From Peptostreptococcus sp. D1 (GTDB lineage Bacteria > Bacillota > Clostridia > Peptostreptococcales > Peptostreptococcaceae), in assembly GCF_900112955.1 (NCBI RefSeq), contig NZ_FONP01000012.1:1-64000 (forward strand): a stretch of DNA of 64,000 bases, in the 5' to 3' direction. Under the pieces are notes generated by a model. The model had not been told where the DNA came from. It searched no databases and worked only from the letters and a program-made list of their open reading frames with translations. Positions 7,950-17,830 of this stretch are shown here, in pieces (position 1 is the stretch's first letter; the number at the start of each line of letters is the position of its first letter). Both the position numbers and the translations under genes were made by a program.

Positions 7950-10103
7950 CTATTTACCACTTTCTGCAACGGCACTCTTTGCCATTTCCTTTGCTTCTTT
8001 CGGTTTTCTAAACATTAGATAAAGCATTACTACAAATATTGCACCTGCAATATAAGTCCATGCTGTAGCCGGATTGCCTAATAAAAACACATTGGCAAAC
8101 TGGAATACCATCAATGATATCGAGTATGCAAACACCATCTGATATCCCAATGCGAACCATGTCCATTTTGCACTACGCATTTCTTCTCTTATTGCTCCAA
8201 CAGCTGCAAAACATGGTATACACAGCTGATTGAAAAGCATAAAGCTTAGTCCAGAAGCCATAGTGAAAACTGATGCTGCATATTTTATCATTGAATCAGT
8301 GTCTGGTCCAACTTCACCCAATCCAGCTACTACACCAAAGGTAGATACTACAACTTCCTTTGCAACTAGCCCTGTCATTGTCGCAACAGTTGCTGCCCAG
8401 TCTCCAAATCCAAGAGGACTGAATATTGGTGCAAAGGTTCTACCTATCGCCTCCAAGATAGAGCTACTGTCCTCAGAAAATTCCACAAACTCAAAGCTAG
8501 TTGATATATTTTGAAGGAACCAAATTACTATTGTCGCCAAAAGAATGACTGTTCCTGCCTTTACTATAAATGCTCTTACTCTATCCCATGTAGTTCTCAA
8601 TACATTAGAAACCAACGGCATATGGTATTCAGGCAACTCCATTACAAATGGTGCTGGATCTCCAGCAAAGCTTTTTGTCTTTTTCAAAATTAAGCCTGAA
8701 ATAACGACTGCAAGAATACCAGCAAAATAGCAAACCGGAGCAAACCACCAACCATTGGCTCCAGCAAAAACAGATGCTGCAAACAATGCAATAATATCAG
8801 TTTTTGCACCACATGGCATAAATGATGCAACTATAATCGTCATCTTTCTATCGTTTTCATTTTCTATAGTTCTTGTAGACATTATTCCTGGAACTGAACA
8901 TCCAGTACCTATCAAAATAGGAATAAATGATTTTCCAGATAGCCCAAATTTACGGAATATCCTATCAAGAATAAATGCAATTCTTGACATATACCCTATA
9001 TCTTCCAATATTGAAAGGAATAGATACAATGTCGCTATAATAGGAGTAAAACCAAGTACTCCTCCCACACCGGCAATCACACCATCTACAATCAAGCTTG
9101 TAAGCCAAGGTGCAACGCTAGCGCCTTCCAAATAAGCTCTAACAGATCCTCCTATCATCTCACCAAAGAATTCATCATTTACCCAATCGGTAATATCTGC
9201 GCCAACTATATTCACTGAAACATAATATATCAAAAATATTATGGCAGCAAAAATTGGTAATGCCAAAAATCTATTTGTAACAATACTATCTATCTTATCG
9301 CTAGTTGTCATTCCGCTTCTACCTTTTTTTACGGTGTCTGCCACAGCACTAGAAATAAATGTATATCTATTATCTGTTATAATTCCTTCTCCATCATCGC
9401 CAAACTCTTCCTGAGCTCTTTTTATTATATCTTCTACTGTCTTTCTCTCTGCATCAGATATTTGTAGGTTAGCAGTCGCCTTTTCATCTTCTTCAAACAG
9501 CTTTACTGCATACCATCTTCTGTTTTCAGACATACCAACGCTTGAAACCTGTGATTCAATTTCTTTAATATATTTTTCAACTTCCTCGTCAAATGAATTG
9601 ATATGAACATGGTTAGTTTTTGCTACACTAATTGCAGTTTCAATCACTTTATCGATGTTCTTGTTTCTCAATGCAGAAATTTCCACAATCGGATATCCCA
9701 ACAATCTACCTAGCTTATTAACATCTATCTTATCTCCGTTTTTCTGAACGATATCCATCATGTTTAAAGCAATAACGATAGGTATTCCTATCTCTGATAG
9801 CTGCGTAGATAAATATAGATTTCTTTCAATATTAGACGCATCGACCACATTTACGATAACGTCCGGTTTTTCATTGATTAGATATTCCCTACTAACCACT
9901 TCCTCAAGCGTATAAGGAGATAAGGAATAAATTCCCGGTAGGTCGGTAATTTTTATCGACTTATCCTTTTTATATTTCCCTTCTTTTTTTTCTACAGTTA
10001 CTCCAGGCCAGTTCCCAACATACTGATTTGATCCAGTCAACGCGTTAAAAAGCGTTGATTTCCCACTATTTGGATTTCCGGCTAATGCTATAGTGATACT
10101 CAT
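7950..10103 (-). CDS. feoB: Ferrous iron transport protein B
   Basis: Inner-membrane Fe(II) importer with an N-terminal G-protein domain. The G1 motif GNPNSGKST is at residues 9-17, G3 is DLPG near residue 55, and G4 appears as ALNMMD. The C-terminal half has about eight to ten membrane segments with the Gate motifs LIGTGCSVPGIM and FNQLCIPCFAAVGAI, each with a conserved Cys. At about 717 residues it is slightly longer than average. The start at 10103 is chosen because AAGGGGG precedes it; the ATG at 10118 overlaps that site. It follows feoA, and a Fur-like box with a promoter lies directly upstream. Confidence 0.97.
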   Translation of the reverse strand: MSITIALAGNPNSGKSTLFNALTGSNQYVGNWPGVTVEKKEGKYKKDKSIKITDLPGIYSLSPYTLEEVVSREYLINEKPDVIVNVVDASNIERNLYLSTQLSEIGIPIVIALNMMDIVQKNGDKIDVNKLGRLLGYPIVEISALRNKNIDKVIETAISVAKTNHVHINSFDEEVEKYIKEIESQVSSVGMSENRRWYAVKLFEEDEKATANLQISDAERKTVEDIIKRAQEEFGDDGEGIITDNRYTFISSAVADTVKKGRSGMTTSDKIDSIVTNRFLALPIFAAIIFLIYYVSVNIVGADITDWVNDEFFGEMIGGSVRAYLEGASVAPWLTSLIVDGVIAGVGGVLGFTPIIATLYLFLSILEDIGYMSRIAFILDRIFRKFGLSGKSFIPILIGTGCSVPGIMSTRTIENENDRKMTIIVASFMPCGAKTDIIALFAASVFAGANGWWFAPVCYFAGILAVVISGLILKKTKSFAGDPAPFVMELPEYHMPLVSNVLRTTWDRVRAFIVKAGTVILLATIVIWFLQNISTSFEFVEFSEDSSSILEAIGRTFAPIFSPLGFGDWAATVATMTGLVAKEVVVSTFGVVAGLGEVGPDTDSMIKYAASVFTMASGLSFMLFNQLCIPCFAAVGAIREEMRSAKWTWFALGYQMVFAYSISLMVFQFANVFLLGNPATAWTYIAGAIFVVMLYLMFRKPKEAKEMAKSAVAESGK

Positions 10104-10129
10104 TTTTTCCCCCTTCATATTATTTCGTT

Positions 10130-10164
10130 TATTTTGATTATCATTTTCAATAAATTAACAGCAA
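10130..10164 (-). promoter_or_regulatory. Fur-like box and promoter in front of feoB
   Basis: GAAAATGATAATCAAAATA (10130-10148, complement) matches the 19-bp Fur consensus GATAATGATAATCATTATC at 15 positions. It covers the -10 hexamer GATAAT (10137-10142). TTGCTG (10159-10164) lies 16 bp further upstream as a -35. A repressor here would block internal transcription of feoB. Confidence 0.6.
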
Positions 10165-10228
10165 CAACCAATCACATATCTTTATATATCCTTCTGAAAA
10201 TGCAATCAGCTTATGTCGTCAATTACCA

Positions 10229-10459
10229 TTAGTCAATTGGTTCAATTTCAACCAACGAAGAATCTTCTTTTCTCAGTGTCAATTCATAGCCTCTTAACGA
10301 AATCTGCACAGGATCACCCAAAGGTGCAACTTTTCTTATAAATAATTCTGCATTCTTAGTTATTCCCATGTCCATAACTCTTCTTTTCAAAGATCCTTCG
10401 CCATGAATTTTCTTTACCTTGTAAGTTTTCCCTACTTCGGATTCCCTTAACGTCAACAT
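10229..10459 (-). CDS. feoA: FeoA domain protein (feoB-proximal)
   Basis: Small cytosolic SH3-like protein of 76 residues that assists FeoB. It begins MLTLRESEVGKTYKVKKI and has the family pattern of a GxLKRRxxDMGI-type segment (SLKRRVMDMGIT) followed by PLGDPVQISLRGYELTLRK. These are the conserved core of FeoA. It lies about 125 bp upstream of feoB with a GGAGG-type site before the ATG. A second, more divergent FeoA is encoded just upstream. Confidence 0.93.
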   Translation of the reverse strand: MLTLRESEVGKTYKVKKIHGEGSLKRRVMDMGITKNAELFIRKVAPLGDPVQISLRGYELTLRKEDSSLVEIEPID

Positions 10460-10682
10460 TACCTAACCTCCATATTAAATAGTTTTTAGCTTCCAGAATT
10501 ATTAAACCAAATAATAATGCTCAAATAAATAACAGTAAATATCACACGATTAGATATACAGCATTATTAATGATATTAATATAGTGGAGTTTAAAAATCT
10601 TATTGCAGTCTGAAAAATCAAACTCACTTAATTCACAATAATATTCTTTATCATTCATAAATTAAAAAATATCCAATATTAC

Positions 10683-10901
10683 TTATATTGGAGAAACCAT
10701 AATTTTTTGGGAAATATCTATTCCTATTCCTACTCTACTGTCTTTAATATTTACAATTAAGTTTCCAGAATTAGAAGAAACAACTGAGACCACAGCATCT
10801 TCAATAAATCCCATATTTGCTAGCTGTTTTTTTTGTTCATCTTTTATTTTTACCTTAACAATTTTCATTTGAACACCAATTGGTGCAAGAGCTAAATTCA
10901 T
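10683..10901 (-). CDS. Second FeoA domain protein
   Basis: A 72-residue FeoA-like protein starting MNLALAPIGVQMKIVKVK, with QLANMGFIEDAVVSVV and the closing segment DSRVGIGIDISQKIMV. This keeps the LxxMGF and the R-hydrophobic ending of the family. It is the first gene of the feo cluster and follows a Fur-overlapped sigma-A promoter at 10945-10973. About 220 bp of AT-rich sequence separates it from the next feoA. Two FeoA proteins with one FeoB are common in Clostridia; the division of labour is unknown. Confidence 0.88.
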   Translation of the reverse strand: MNLALAPIGVQMKIVKVKIKDEQKKQLANMGFIEDAVVSVVSSNSGNLIVNIKDSRVGIGIDISQKIMVSPI

Positions 10902-10944
10902 CTCATTCCTCCAATATATTTAACAAAATTATCATTATATTTTT

Positions 10945-10973
10945 AGTATAAGGCAAATTATTATCATTGTCAA
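10945..10973 (-). promoter_or_regulatory. feo operon promoter with overlapping Fur-like box
   Basis: TTGACA (10968-10973) is exactly 17 bp from TATACT (10945-10950). GACAATGATAATAATTTGC (10953-10971) matches the Fur 19-mer at 15 of 19 positions and covers the spacer and part of the -35. A second, weaker AATGATAATTTTG lies just downstream. This is the expected arrangement for iron-dependent repression. Confidence 0.8.
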
Positions 10974-11183
10974 TCTATTATTGAAATTATTTTCCTATTG
11001 ATTACAATTTTATATATCGAATATAAAAGCATGTCATGCCAACATTATCGCGAAATATTATTTTATTAATTTAAATTACTTTTTTTATCTTATTTTTGTT
11101 CTATTTAAATATTTATAGAAATAAATAATATGTTTTCTATAAAAAATTTTGTTTTACCTTGATGTTCCTTTCAAAAAATTTAT

Positions 11184-11211
11184 AAAAGGAGGTTGAAATC
11201 AACCTCCTTTT
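11184..11211 (-). terminator. Terminator of gluD
   Basis: AAAAGGAGGTTG (11184-11195) pairs with CAACCTCCTTTT (11200-11211), a perfect 12-bp stem with a 4-base loop. On the minus strand it is followed by TATAAATTTTTTG. It is about 90 bp past the gluD stop. The rest of 10974-11299 is AT-rich and shows nothing else. Confidence 0.85.
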
Positions 11212-11299
11212 AAAGTAATTGTAAAAAAATAATATATTATTGATAATTGAAACCAATATCTGTTTTATTTATTACTTTTTTAATATAGCTCTCTAAATC

Positions 11300-12553
11300 T
11301 TAGTACCATCCTCTAAGCTTCATTGCTGTAGCAACTCTCTTTACAGAATGCATATAAGCAGCTTCTCTAACTGTTACATTGTATTCTTCTTTGATTTTCC
11401 AAAGTGCTTCAAAAGCTTTAACCATTGCTATATCTTCTTTTTCTTCAACTTCTTTTTCTGACCAATAGTATCCGTATAGGTTCTGTACCCATTCGAAGTA
11501 AGAAACTGTAACACCACCAGCATTAGTTAAAATATCTGGAGTAAGAACTATTCCTCTTCTGTTAAGAACTTCGTCACCTTCTGGAGTTGTAGGACCGTTA
11601 GCAGCTTCACAAACAAGCTTAGCCTTTATTAATTCAGCAACTCTAGCGTCAATTGAGTTTTCAAGAGCAGCAGGAACAACGATATCAACATCGCATCCCC
11701 AGAACTCGTCCATTGAAATAGCTTTTGAACCAGGGAAATCCAATAGGTTACCCTTTTCAGCTCTGTAATCCATCATAGCCTGGAAATCTAATCCATCTTC
11801 TTTGTATATTGCATAAGAACCCGCTTCTTTGCACCATTCAGCTATCGCAACAACTGTTCCACCTAACTTCTGAATATTTTTAACTGTGTAAGCACCAACG
11901 TTACCGAATCCCTGTACAGCAACCTTTGCTTGCTTCATATCAATTCCTAATTTCTTTGCAGCTTCTCTAGCAGTAACGGCAACACCGTATCCAGTTGCTT
12001 CATTTCTACCTTCTGAACCACCAAAATCTAATGGCTTACCAGTAAGAGTACCTATTGCAGAAACACCTGTTAACTTGTTGTATTCATCAACCATCCATGA
12101 CATTATCTGACCATTTGTATTTACGTCTGGAGCTGGAACATCAACTTTTTCACCTATTAATTTGTATATACCCTGGATATATCCTCTTGATAATCTTTCA
12201 AGTTCTCCAGTAGATAATTCAGATGGATCTACTATGATACCACCCTTACCACCACCGTAAGGTATACCAGTTACTGAACACTTAAATGTCATCCAAATAG
12301 AAAGAGCTTTAACCTCTTCTAATGAAACGTTTTGATGGAATCTTATACCACCCTTAGTTGGACCTACTGCATCATTATGCTGAGATCTGTATCCCTTGAA
12401 TACCTTTATTGAACCGTCGTCCATTTTAACTGGGATATTAACTTCAATAACTCTTCTAGGTTCCTTTAATAGTTCGTAAACCTGTGGTTCCATTCCTAAC
12501 TTATCGCAAGCATTTTTAACTTGTGCCTGTGCCATTTCAAATACATTTGCCAT
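11300..12553 (-). CDS. gluD: NAD-specific glutamate dehydrogenase
   Basis: Oxidatively deaminates glutamate to 2-oxoglutarate, returning the amino group acceptor used by transaminases in amino acid fermentation. At 417 residues it has the hexameric class length. Motifs: GPTKGGIRFHQNV, the catalytic-lysine segment GIPYGGGKGGI, PAPDVNTNGQIMSW, and the Rossmann motif VQGFGNVGAYT. It resembles the GluD used as an antigen in Clostridioides difficile. An AAGGAGG lies before the ATG at 12553. It is monocistronic, with TATAAT near 12590 and a weak TTGGGG 17 bp further upstream as possible promoter. Confidence 0.95.
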   Translation of the reverse strand: MANVFEMAQAQVKNACDKLGMEPQVYELLKEPRRVIEVNIPVKMDDGSIKVFKGYRSQHNDAVGPTKGGIRFHQNVSLEEVKALSIWMTFKCSVTGIPYGGGKGGIIVDPSELSTGELERLSRGYIQGIYKLIGEKVDVPAPDVNTNGQIMSWMVDEYNKLTGVSAIGTLTGKPLDFGGSEGRNEATGYGVAVTAREAAKKLGIDMKQAKVAVQGFGNVGAYTVKNIQKLGGTVVAIAEWCKEAGSYAIYKEDGLDFQAMMDYRAEKGNLLDFPGSKAISMDEFWGCDVDIVVPAALENSIDARVAELIKAKLVCEAANGPTTPEGDEVLNRRGIVLTPDILTNAGGVTVSYFEWVQNLYGYYWSEKEVEEKEDIAMVKAFEALWKIKEEYNVTVREAAYMHSVKRVATAMKLRGWY

Positions 12554-12604
12554 TTGTAAGCCTCCTTATGAATTAAGTTCTCTTAAATTTAATATTATAG
12601 TATC

Positions 12605-13030
12605 GATAGGACAATTCCCCAACAAATCTTTTTAAATCGCATTTCTCAACACACTAAAAATAGTGATAATTTGAATTAACACAACTTTAAAAAAGAAATA
12701 TAGAAACATTTTCCTAACCACTACTTGTAATTATAGCACATTTATTTATATTAGTGTATAATAATCTATTAATTAACAATTATTTCCTAGCTTATTTTTT
12801 TATTATATTTTGTATTTAATTTTCTTTAATAATAATATTTTATCAAATTTGGTATTTTGTTGATTTAGGTAAATATTAATTCTTTTTTTTGAAAAAATTT
12901 CTTAGAAAAAATAATGCCAAAATTTTCATAAAAATACAAATATTCTTGATGACAACTCAAAATTTTTATTATAATAATATCATTTAATGCTTCCAAAAAA
13001 TACGGGAAAACTGAGTATTAGGTGAATCGA
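12605..13030. other. AT-rich intergenic region upstream of gluD
   Basis: About 430 bp with no gene on either strand. It contains several T/A runs and partial TTAACAA half-sites resembling Rex operators (for example near 12775), but no complete operator or structured RNA that I can support. Confidence 0.5.
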
Positions 13031-13049
13031 AAATACAAAAAAGAAAAAA

Positions 13050-13071
13050 CCAACATACATAAGTATGTTGG
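13050..13071 (-). terminator. Terminator of the ferredoxin gene
   Basis: CCAACATACAT / AAGTATGTTGG forms a near-perfect palindromic stem. On the minus strand it is followed by TTTTTTCTTTTTT. It lies 20 bp past the ferredoxin stop. Confidence 0.9.
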
Positions 13072-13090
13072 TAATAATTAGTAAACTTAA

Positions 13091-13258
13091 TTATTCTGGC
13101 TGAGGAGCGTCTACTGGACATACACCTGCACATGAACCACAGTCTATACAAGCTCCACCATCTATTACATAGATGTCTCCTTCAGTTATACATGATACTG
13201 GACATTCAGAAGCACATGCACCACAACTAATACAAGTATCTTTAATTACGTAAGCCAT
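13091..13258 (-). CDS. 2[4Fe-4S] clostridial ferredoxin
   Basis: A 55-residue low-potential electron carrier. Two CxxCxxCxxxCP motifs are visible: CISCGACASECP and CIDCGSCAGVCP, each holding one [4Fe-4S] cluster. It would carry electrons from the oxoacid:ferredoxin oxidoreductases encoded at 57023-59635 and to or from bifurcating Etf complexes. The start at 13258 (MAYVIKDT) is chosen because GGAGG lies 8 bases upstream; a frame extension to 13273 would overlap that site. It is monocistronic, with its own strong promoter and terminator. Confidence 0.96.
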   Translation of the reverse strand: MAYVIKDTCISCGACASECPVSCITEGDIYVIDGGACIDCGSCAGVCPVDAPQPE

Positions 13259-13300
13259 ATCTAATTCCTCCATTTTTCATAATATTTTATCGACAACACT

Positions 13301-13329
13301 ATTATAGCAAAGTATATAAATATTTGCAA
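13301..13329 (-). promoter_or_regulatory. Sigma-A promoter of the ferredoxin gene
   Basis: TTGCAA (13324-13329) is 17 bp from a perfect TATAAT (13301-13306), which is also preceded by TGC (extended -10). The start codon is about 40 bp downstream. The hexamers predict strong expression. Confidence 0.85.
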
Positions 13330-13476
13330 TTGATTTTTCAAAAATTTATCATTTTTTTTATTAACCAACAAATATACACTATATAGTGAATAAATATTTT
13401 AAAATATTATAAATATCGAAAATTTTATTTTCTATTGAGAATCGATATCTATTAACTCAAGGCTACTTATAATAAA

Positions 13477-14112
13477 TTAAAGCTCACTATCTTCCTTCAT
13501 CAAATAAGAAAGCGTGAATAGACTTTCTGTTAAATTAACACTTTCAACTATTACATCATTTGGAACCTCAAGATCTATAGGAGCAAAGTTCCATATTCCC
13601 TTTATTCCAAGCTTAATCAGTTTATCTGCAACTTCCTGAGCACCGTTTTTAGGAATACATAAAATAGCTATGTCAACTGAGTTATCAGTGATATATTTTT
13701 CCATTTCGTCAGAATCCATTATTTCATAATCTCTTAATTTTAGACCTATCATCTTTGGATTAGCATCAAAAACAGCCTTGATATCAAACCCTGCATTCTT
13801 AAAGCCAGTATAATTTGTAAGAGCCTGCCCAAGATTTCCAGCTCCAACTAGTATAGCATTATAATTTCTGTCTAAACCAAGAATCTTACCTATCTCCTTG
13901 TGTAGAGCTTCCACGTTATATCCATATCCCTGCTGACCAAATCCACCAAAGTTATTCAAATCTTGTCTTATCTGAGAAGCTGTAAAACCGATTATTTCAC
14001 TCAATTCTTTTGATGAAATTCTTTGAATATCTTTCGACAACAAATCAGCCAAATATCTATAGTATTTTGGTAATCTTCTTATTACAGCCATAGAAATATT
14101 TTTATTTCCCAT
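13477..14112 (-). CDS. rex: Redox-sensing transcriptional repressor Rex
   Basis: Homodimeric repressor that leaves DNA when NADH binds, controlling fermentation genes. The winged-helix domain covers residues 1-80 with the recognition segment ISSKELSEIIGFTASQIRQD. LNNFGGFGQQGYGYNV forms the linker, and the Rossmann motif LVGAGNLGQAL begins near residue 88. At 211 residues it matches the family. GGAGG precedes the ATG. It stands alone. A candidate Rex operator lies over the ldhA promoter at 30494-30511. The roughly 300 bp upstream of rex is AT-rich, with a TTGTTAATTAA half-operator near 14260 but no clear full site. Confidence 0.95.
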   Translation of the reverse strand: MGNKNISMAVIRRLPKYYRYLADLLSKDIQRISSKELSEIIGFTASQIRQDLNNFGGFGQQGYGYNVEALHKEIGKILGLDRNYNAILVGAGNLGQALTNYTGFKNAGFDIKAVFDANPKMIGLKLRDYEIMDSDEMEKYITDNSVDIAILCIPKNGAQEVADKLIKLGIKGIWNFAPIDLEVPNDVIVESVNLTESLFTLSYLMKEDSEL

Positions 14113-14409
14113 ATTATCCTCCTAATATTTTAAGTATTTTTTAGATATATTCGATATATACCACACATATGATACAAATCATAGGTTTTATACACATCAA
14201 ATTGTCTCCTATCATTTCATAATAAAAAAATAGTCAAAAATAAAACTACTTTTTTGTTAATTAAATATCTTCATAAAAACTAATATTTTAACTACAGAAT
14301 TATGCCATAGTTCGGTATTTATCTTTATTAAAGATATTATACAACAGTTGATAAGTATTAGTAAAGAGTGTTTTCATAAAATTTACAAAAAATTTAACAA
14401 AATACTTTC

Positions 14410-16338
14410 CTACTCAATCATTCGTTCCCACTTATCATACAATTCATTTAGTTTTCGCTGGTATTCATTTTTTTCTCGTCCAATTTCTGCAATTTTTTCG
14501 GGAAAAAGATATATTTCTTCATCACATAACAAATATTCCAATCCTGCTATCTGTTTCTCTAAGATTGTTATTTCATTTTCAATGTTTTTTAAATTCTTTT
14601 TCCTTTCATTTTCCTTTTGTTTATTTTCTTTTTCTTTTCTCCGTTCTTCCTTTATCCTTGTCTTCGTTTTTTCTCTGGCAACATTACTAGCATCAGCGAT
14701 TTTTTGCATCTCCTGCTGTTGCTTTTTCTTCTCAATATAATAATCATAATTGCCCAAGTATTCAGTTATACCTTCCTTATTTAATACAAGAATTTTATCA
14801 GAAATTTTATTGATAAAGTACCTATCATGTGAAATTGTAAAAACCGTTCCATCATAGCTCTCAATCGCATCTTCTAAAACCTCTTTTGAATCAATATCAA
14901 GATGATTTGTCGGTTCATCTAGCAATAGAAAATTAGAATTCGATAGCATCAACTTTAATATAGCAACTCTAGCACGTTCTCCACCACTCAATGTCTTAAT
15001 TTCCTTAAATACGTCTTCTCCGTAAAATAGGAATGCTCCCAGTAAATTTCTAACCTCTGTCTGACTCAATTTTGGATTTGAATTCCATATTTCCTCAATA
15101 ATTGTATTGCTCAAGTTCAAAGCTTTCTGTTCTTGATGAAAATATGATATCTCTACATTTTGACCAATCTGTATTTCACCAGCCATTTTTTTTTCATCGC
15201 CCATTATCATTTTAAGCAAAGTCGATTTACCAACTCCGTTTGGACCTATAAGAGCTACTTTTTCGCCTCTATAAATATCAAATGATACATCTTTAAAAAT
15301 ATTCTTTTCATTGTATGACTTTGATATGTTCTCAACCTTCAATACATCTCTTCCACTTTGATGAGATCTTTGGAATCTAAACTTCGCCCTCCTCTTATCA
15401 CCATCGGGTCTATCTAGCCTATCAATTTTGTCGAGCATTTTTTCTTTACTTCTAGCTCGCTTTAAATGTTTTTCTCTACCATATGCTTTCAGTCTTTCTA
15501 TAGACTCTTCTTGTTTTTTGATTTCTCTTTGTTGGTTTTCGTATCTTTTTTGCTCCAACTCTTTTTGAATTTTTGACTGCTTTTGATAGTCAGTATAATT
15601 TCCGTTATATGTAGTCAGCTTTCTATTACTAATTTCAAAAATTCTATTAACCGATTGATCTAAAAAATATCTATCGTGTGAAATTGTCATTACAGTTCCG
15701 TTATATGCTCTGAGGAACGCTTCTAACCACTCAACAGATTCCGAATCCAAGTGATTCGTTGGTTCGTCCAGCATCAATAAAGATGGTTTACTCAAAAGTA
15801 ATTTTCCAAGTAACACCCTAGTTTTTTCTCCACCAGAAAGCACATTGACCCTTTTATCCATCTCGCCATCTCTAAAGCCTAGTCCTCTTAGAGTTCCAAT
15901 GACCTCACTTTTATATCCATACCCATTATTTTCTTCAAACTCCTCAAGCTTTTTTGAATACATATTCATCATATTTTCTAGCTCTTCAGTATCTTCTGTA
16001 GTCGAATATTCCGATATTTCATGTTCAAGCCTTCTCAGATCTTCCTCCGACTGCACCAAATCTGAGAATACACTCAATACCTCTTCATATACAGTATGCT
16101 CTGAATATAGATTGGTATTTTGCTCCAAATAACCAAGCTTACAATTTTTTGCCGTATAAATGTCTCCACTATCATATCCATATATGCCAGTGATTATCTT
16201 GAACAAAGTAGTCTTACCGGTACCATTTACTCCTACAATACCAATTTTGTCACCTTCATTTACGGAAAATGATATGTCTTCCAATATCGATTCAACCCCA
16301 AAGCTCTTATTTATATTGTTACATGAAAGTATTATCAA
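14410..16338 (-). CDS. ABC-F family ATP-binding protein (YdiF/EttA-like)
   Basis: Soluble ABC-F protein with two ATPase domains and no membrane segment, 642 residues. Domain 1 has Walker A GVNGTGKTTLF near residue 36, signature LSGGEKTRV and MLDEPTNHLDSES. The P-site linker, rich in Lys/Glu, lies between about 240 and 310. Domain 2 has GPNGVGKSTLL, LSGGERARV and LLDEPTNHLDIDS. A charged coiled coil occupies the last 90 residues. Such proteins bind the ribosomal E site and modulate translation; some protect against antibiotics. The C-terminal coiled coil resembles YdiF and Uup more than resistance proteins. It ends the tsaE-tsaB-rimI-tsaD run, 20 bp after tsaD. Confidence 0.9.
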   Translation of the reverse strand: MIILSCNNINKSFGVESILEDISFSVNEGDKIGIVGVNGTGKTTLFKIITGIYGYDSGDIYTAKNCKLGYLEQNTNLYSEHTVYEEVLSVFSDLVQSEEDLRRLEHEISEYSTTEDTEELENMMNMYSKKLEEFEENNGYGYKSEVIGTLRGLGFRDGEMDKRVNVLSGGEKTRVLLGKLLLSKPSLLMLDEPTNHLDSESVEWLEAFLRAYNGTVMTISHDRYFLDQSVNRIFEISNRKLTTYNGNYTDYQKQSKIQKELEQKRYENQQREIKKQEESIERLKAYGREKHLKRARSKEKMLDKIDRLDRPDGDKRRAKFRFQRSHQSGRDVLKVENISKSYNEKNIFKDVSFDIYRGEKVALIGPNGVGKSTLLKMIMGDEKKMAGEIQIGQNVEISYFHQEQKALNLSNTIIEEIWNSNPKLSQTEVRNLLGAFLFYGEDVFKEIKTLSGGERARVAILKLMLSNSNFLLLDEPTNHLDIDSKEVLEDAIESYDGTVFTISHDRYFINKISDKILVLNKEGITEYLGNYDYYIEKKKQQQEMQKIADASNVAREKTKTRIKEERRKEKENKQKENERKKNLKNIENEITILEKQIAGLEYLLCDEEIYLFPEKIAEIGREKNEYQRKLNELYDKWERMIE

Positions 16339-16358
16339 GTCATATCACCTCCATTCTA

Positions 16359-17378
16359 TTATCCTTTATCTATCCTAAGGTTTGGAACAGCATTTAGCTC
16401 CATTCCGTCTCTTCTTCCATTAATATATCTATAATATCCTGCACATCCAATCATAGCCGCATTGTCAGTACATAGAACAAGTGGTGGATAGCATAGCTTT
16501 AATCCATTCTCATTACAAGCCTGCTTCATTTTTTCTCTCAATGCTGAATTTGCTGCAACACCACCAGAAAGTGTCACAATATCGTAATTTTTATCTTTAC
16601 AAGCCTTTATAGTTTTACTGACTAGTACATCAACTACTGCAGCTTGAAAAGAAGCACATATATCCTCTGGTATTATTTCAACACCCTTCATTTTACATGA
16701 ATTCAGATGATTTAGAACTGATGACTTTAATCCACTAAAGCTAAAATCATATCCATCCTCATTGATGCAAGCTCTTGGAAACTCAACTGAATGTGGGTTA
16801 CCTTGCTTTGCCAATCTATCTACTATCGGACCTCCTGGATACCCCAAATTCATTGCTCTTGCAATTTTATCAAACGCCTCACCTGAAGCATCATCTTTAG
16901 TCTTACCCAAAATTTCATACACACCGTAATCCTTCACTTCTACCAAGTGAGTATGTCCACCAGAAACTATCAGTGTAATAAACGGAGGCTTTAAATTATT
17001 ATCAGCAATATAGTTTGCACTTAAATGTCCCTCTATGTGATTCACACCCACAAATGGAATTCCAAGCGAAAACGATAATGCCTTTGCATATGATACCCCC
17101 ACGAGCAATGCCCCAACAAGCCCAGGACCATATGCTACTGCAATATGTGTAATATCTACAAATTCAAGCTTTGCCTCTTCTAATGCTTGCTGTACAACAA
17201 CATCAATATTTTCAATATGCTTTCTAGAAGCCACTTCTGGAACAACTCCACCAAATTTTTTGTGAGTTTCAATCTGAGTTGATATGATATTTGTCAAAAC
17301 TTCTCTTCCATTTTTCAAAATAGCACACGCAGTTTCGTCACAGCTGCTTTCTATTGCCAAGGTTATCACATCCTTCAT
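16359..17378 (-). CDS. tsaD: tRNA N6-adenosine threonylcarbamoyltransferase TsaD
   Basis: Transfers threonylcarbamoyl from its adenylate to A37 of ANN-decoding tRNAs, acting with TsaB and TsaE. It opens [14 protein letters not shown], and the metal-binding HxxxH is VNHIEGHLS (His114 and His118). VSGGHTHLV and [12 protein letters not shown] are the ASKHA nucleotide-site motifs. The 339-residue length is normal. The start at 17378 is supported by GGGAGG 10 bases upstream. It overlaps or abuts rimI, so the four genes are one operon. Confidence 0.97.
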   Translation of the reverse strand: MKDVITLAIESSCDETACAILKNGREVLTNIISTQIETHKKFGGVVPEVASRKHIENIDVVVQQALEEAKLEFVDITHIAVAYGPGLVGALLVGVSYAKALSFSLGIPFVGVNHIEGHLSANYIADNNLKPPFITLIVSGGHTHLVEVKDYGVYEILGKTKDDASGEAFDKIARAMNLGYPGGPIVDRLAKQGNPHSVEFPRACINEDGYDFSFSGLKSSVLNHLNSCKMKGVEIIPEDICASFQAAVVDVLVSKTIKACKDKNYDIVTLSGGVAANSALREKMKQACNENGLKLCYPPLVLCTDNAAMIGCAGYYRYINGRRDGMELNAVPNLRIDKG

Positions 17379-17380
17379 TT

Positions 17381-17830
17381 TTAAAACACCTCCCTTAGCT
17401 GCTTCCACATTATCAGTGCATCTTCTTTATTATCGTTATAATACTCTTTTCTTATTCCACCCAAAACAAATCCGTATTTTTTGTATAAATTTTGAGCAAC
17501 AATATTACTTGCTCTAACCTCCAACGTCATCGAGCATATTTTTTCCTTCATGCATTTTTCAATAAAGCTGCTAAGCAATCCATCCCCAATGCCCATACCT
17601 CTGTAATCCTTGTGAACGGCTACTTTCGTAATATGAGCCTCATCAATAATAAACCAAGCCCCCATGTAGCCTATAATATTGCCATTCTCATCCTCTGCAA
17701 TTATATATCTTGAAAGCTTATTATTCAATTCTTCTCTCAATGATGAAAGTGACCATGGCTCTGAAAATGCAGATAGTTCAACCTTATATATCCCGTCAAT
17801 ATCGCCTGCTTTAATATCTCTATATCTCAT
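17381..17830 (-). CDS. rimI: Ribosomal protein S18-alanine N-acetyltransferase RimI
   Basis: GNAT-family acetyltransferase, about 149 residues. It has the acetyl-CoA motif [19 protein letters not shown] near residue 80 and the closing [18 protein letters not shown] typical of RimI. Family members acetylate the N-terminus of ribosomal protein S18. Its position between tsaB and tsaD is the conserved Firmicutes arrangement. The start at 17830 lies inside the end of tsaB, with AAGGAA about 10 bases upstream; an earlier ATG at 17860 is possible. Confidence 0.92.
   Translation of the reverse strand: MRYRDIKAGDIDGIYKVELSAFSEPWSLSSLREELNNKLSRYIIAEDENGNIIGYMGAWFIIDEAHITKVAVHKDYRGMGIGDGLLSSFIEKCMKEKICSMTLEVRASNIVAQNLYKKYGFVLGGIRKEYYNDNKEDALIMWKQLREVF

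Noticed and set aside
14240-14275. Rex autoregulatory operator upstream of rex
   Set aside because: Only one half-site (TTGTTAA) is present and no good promoter overlaps it.
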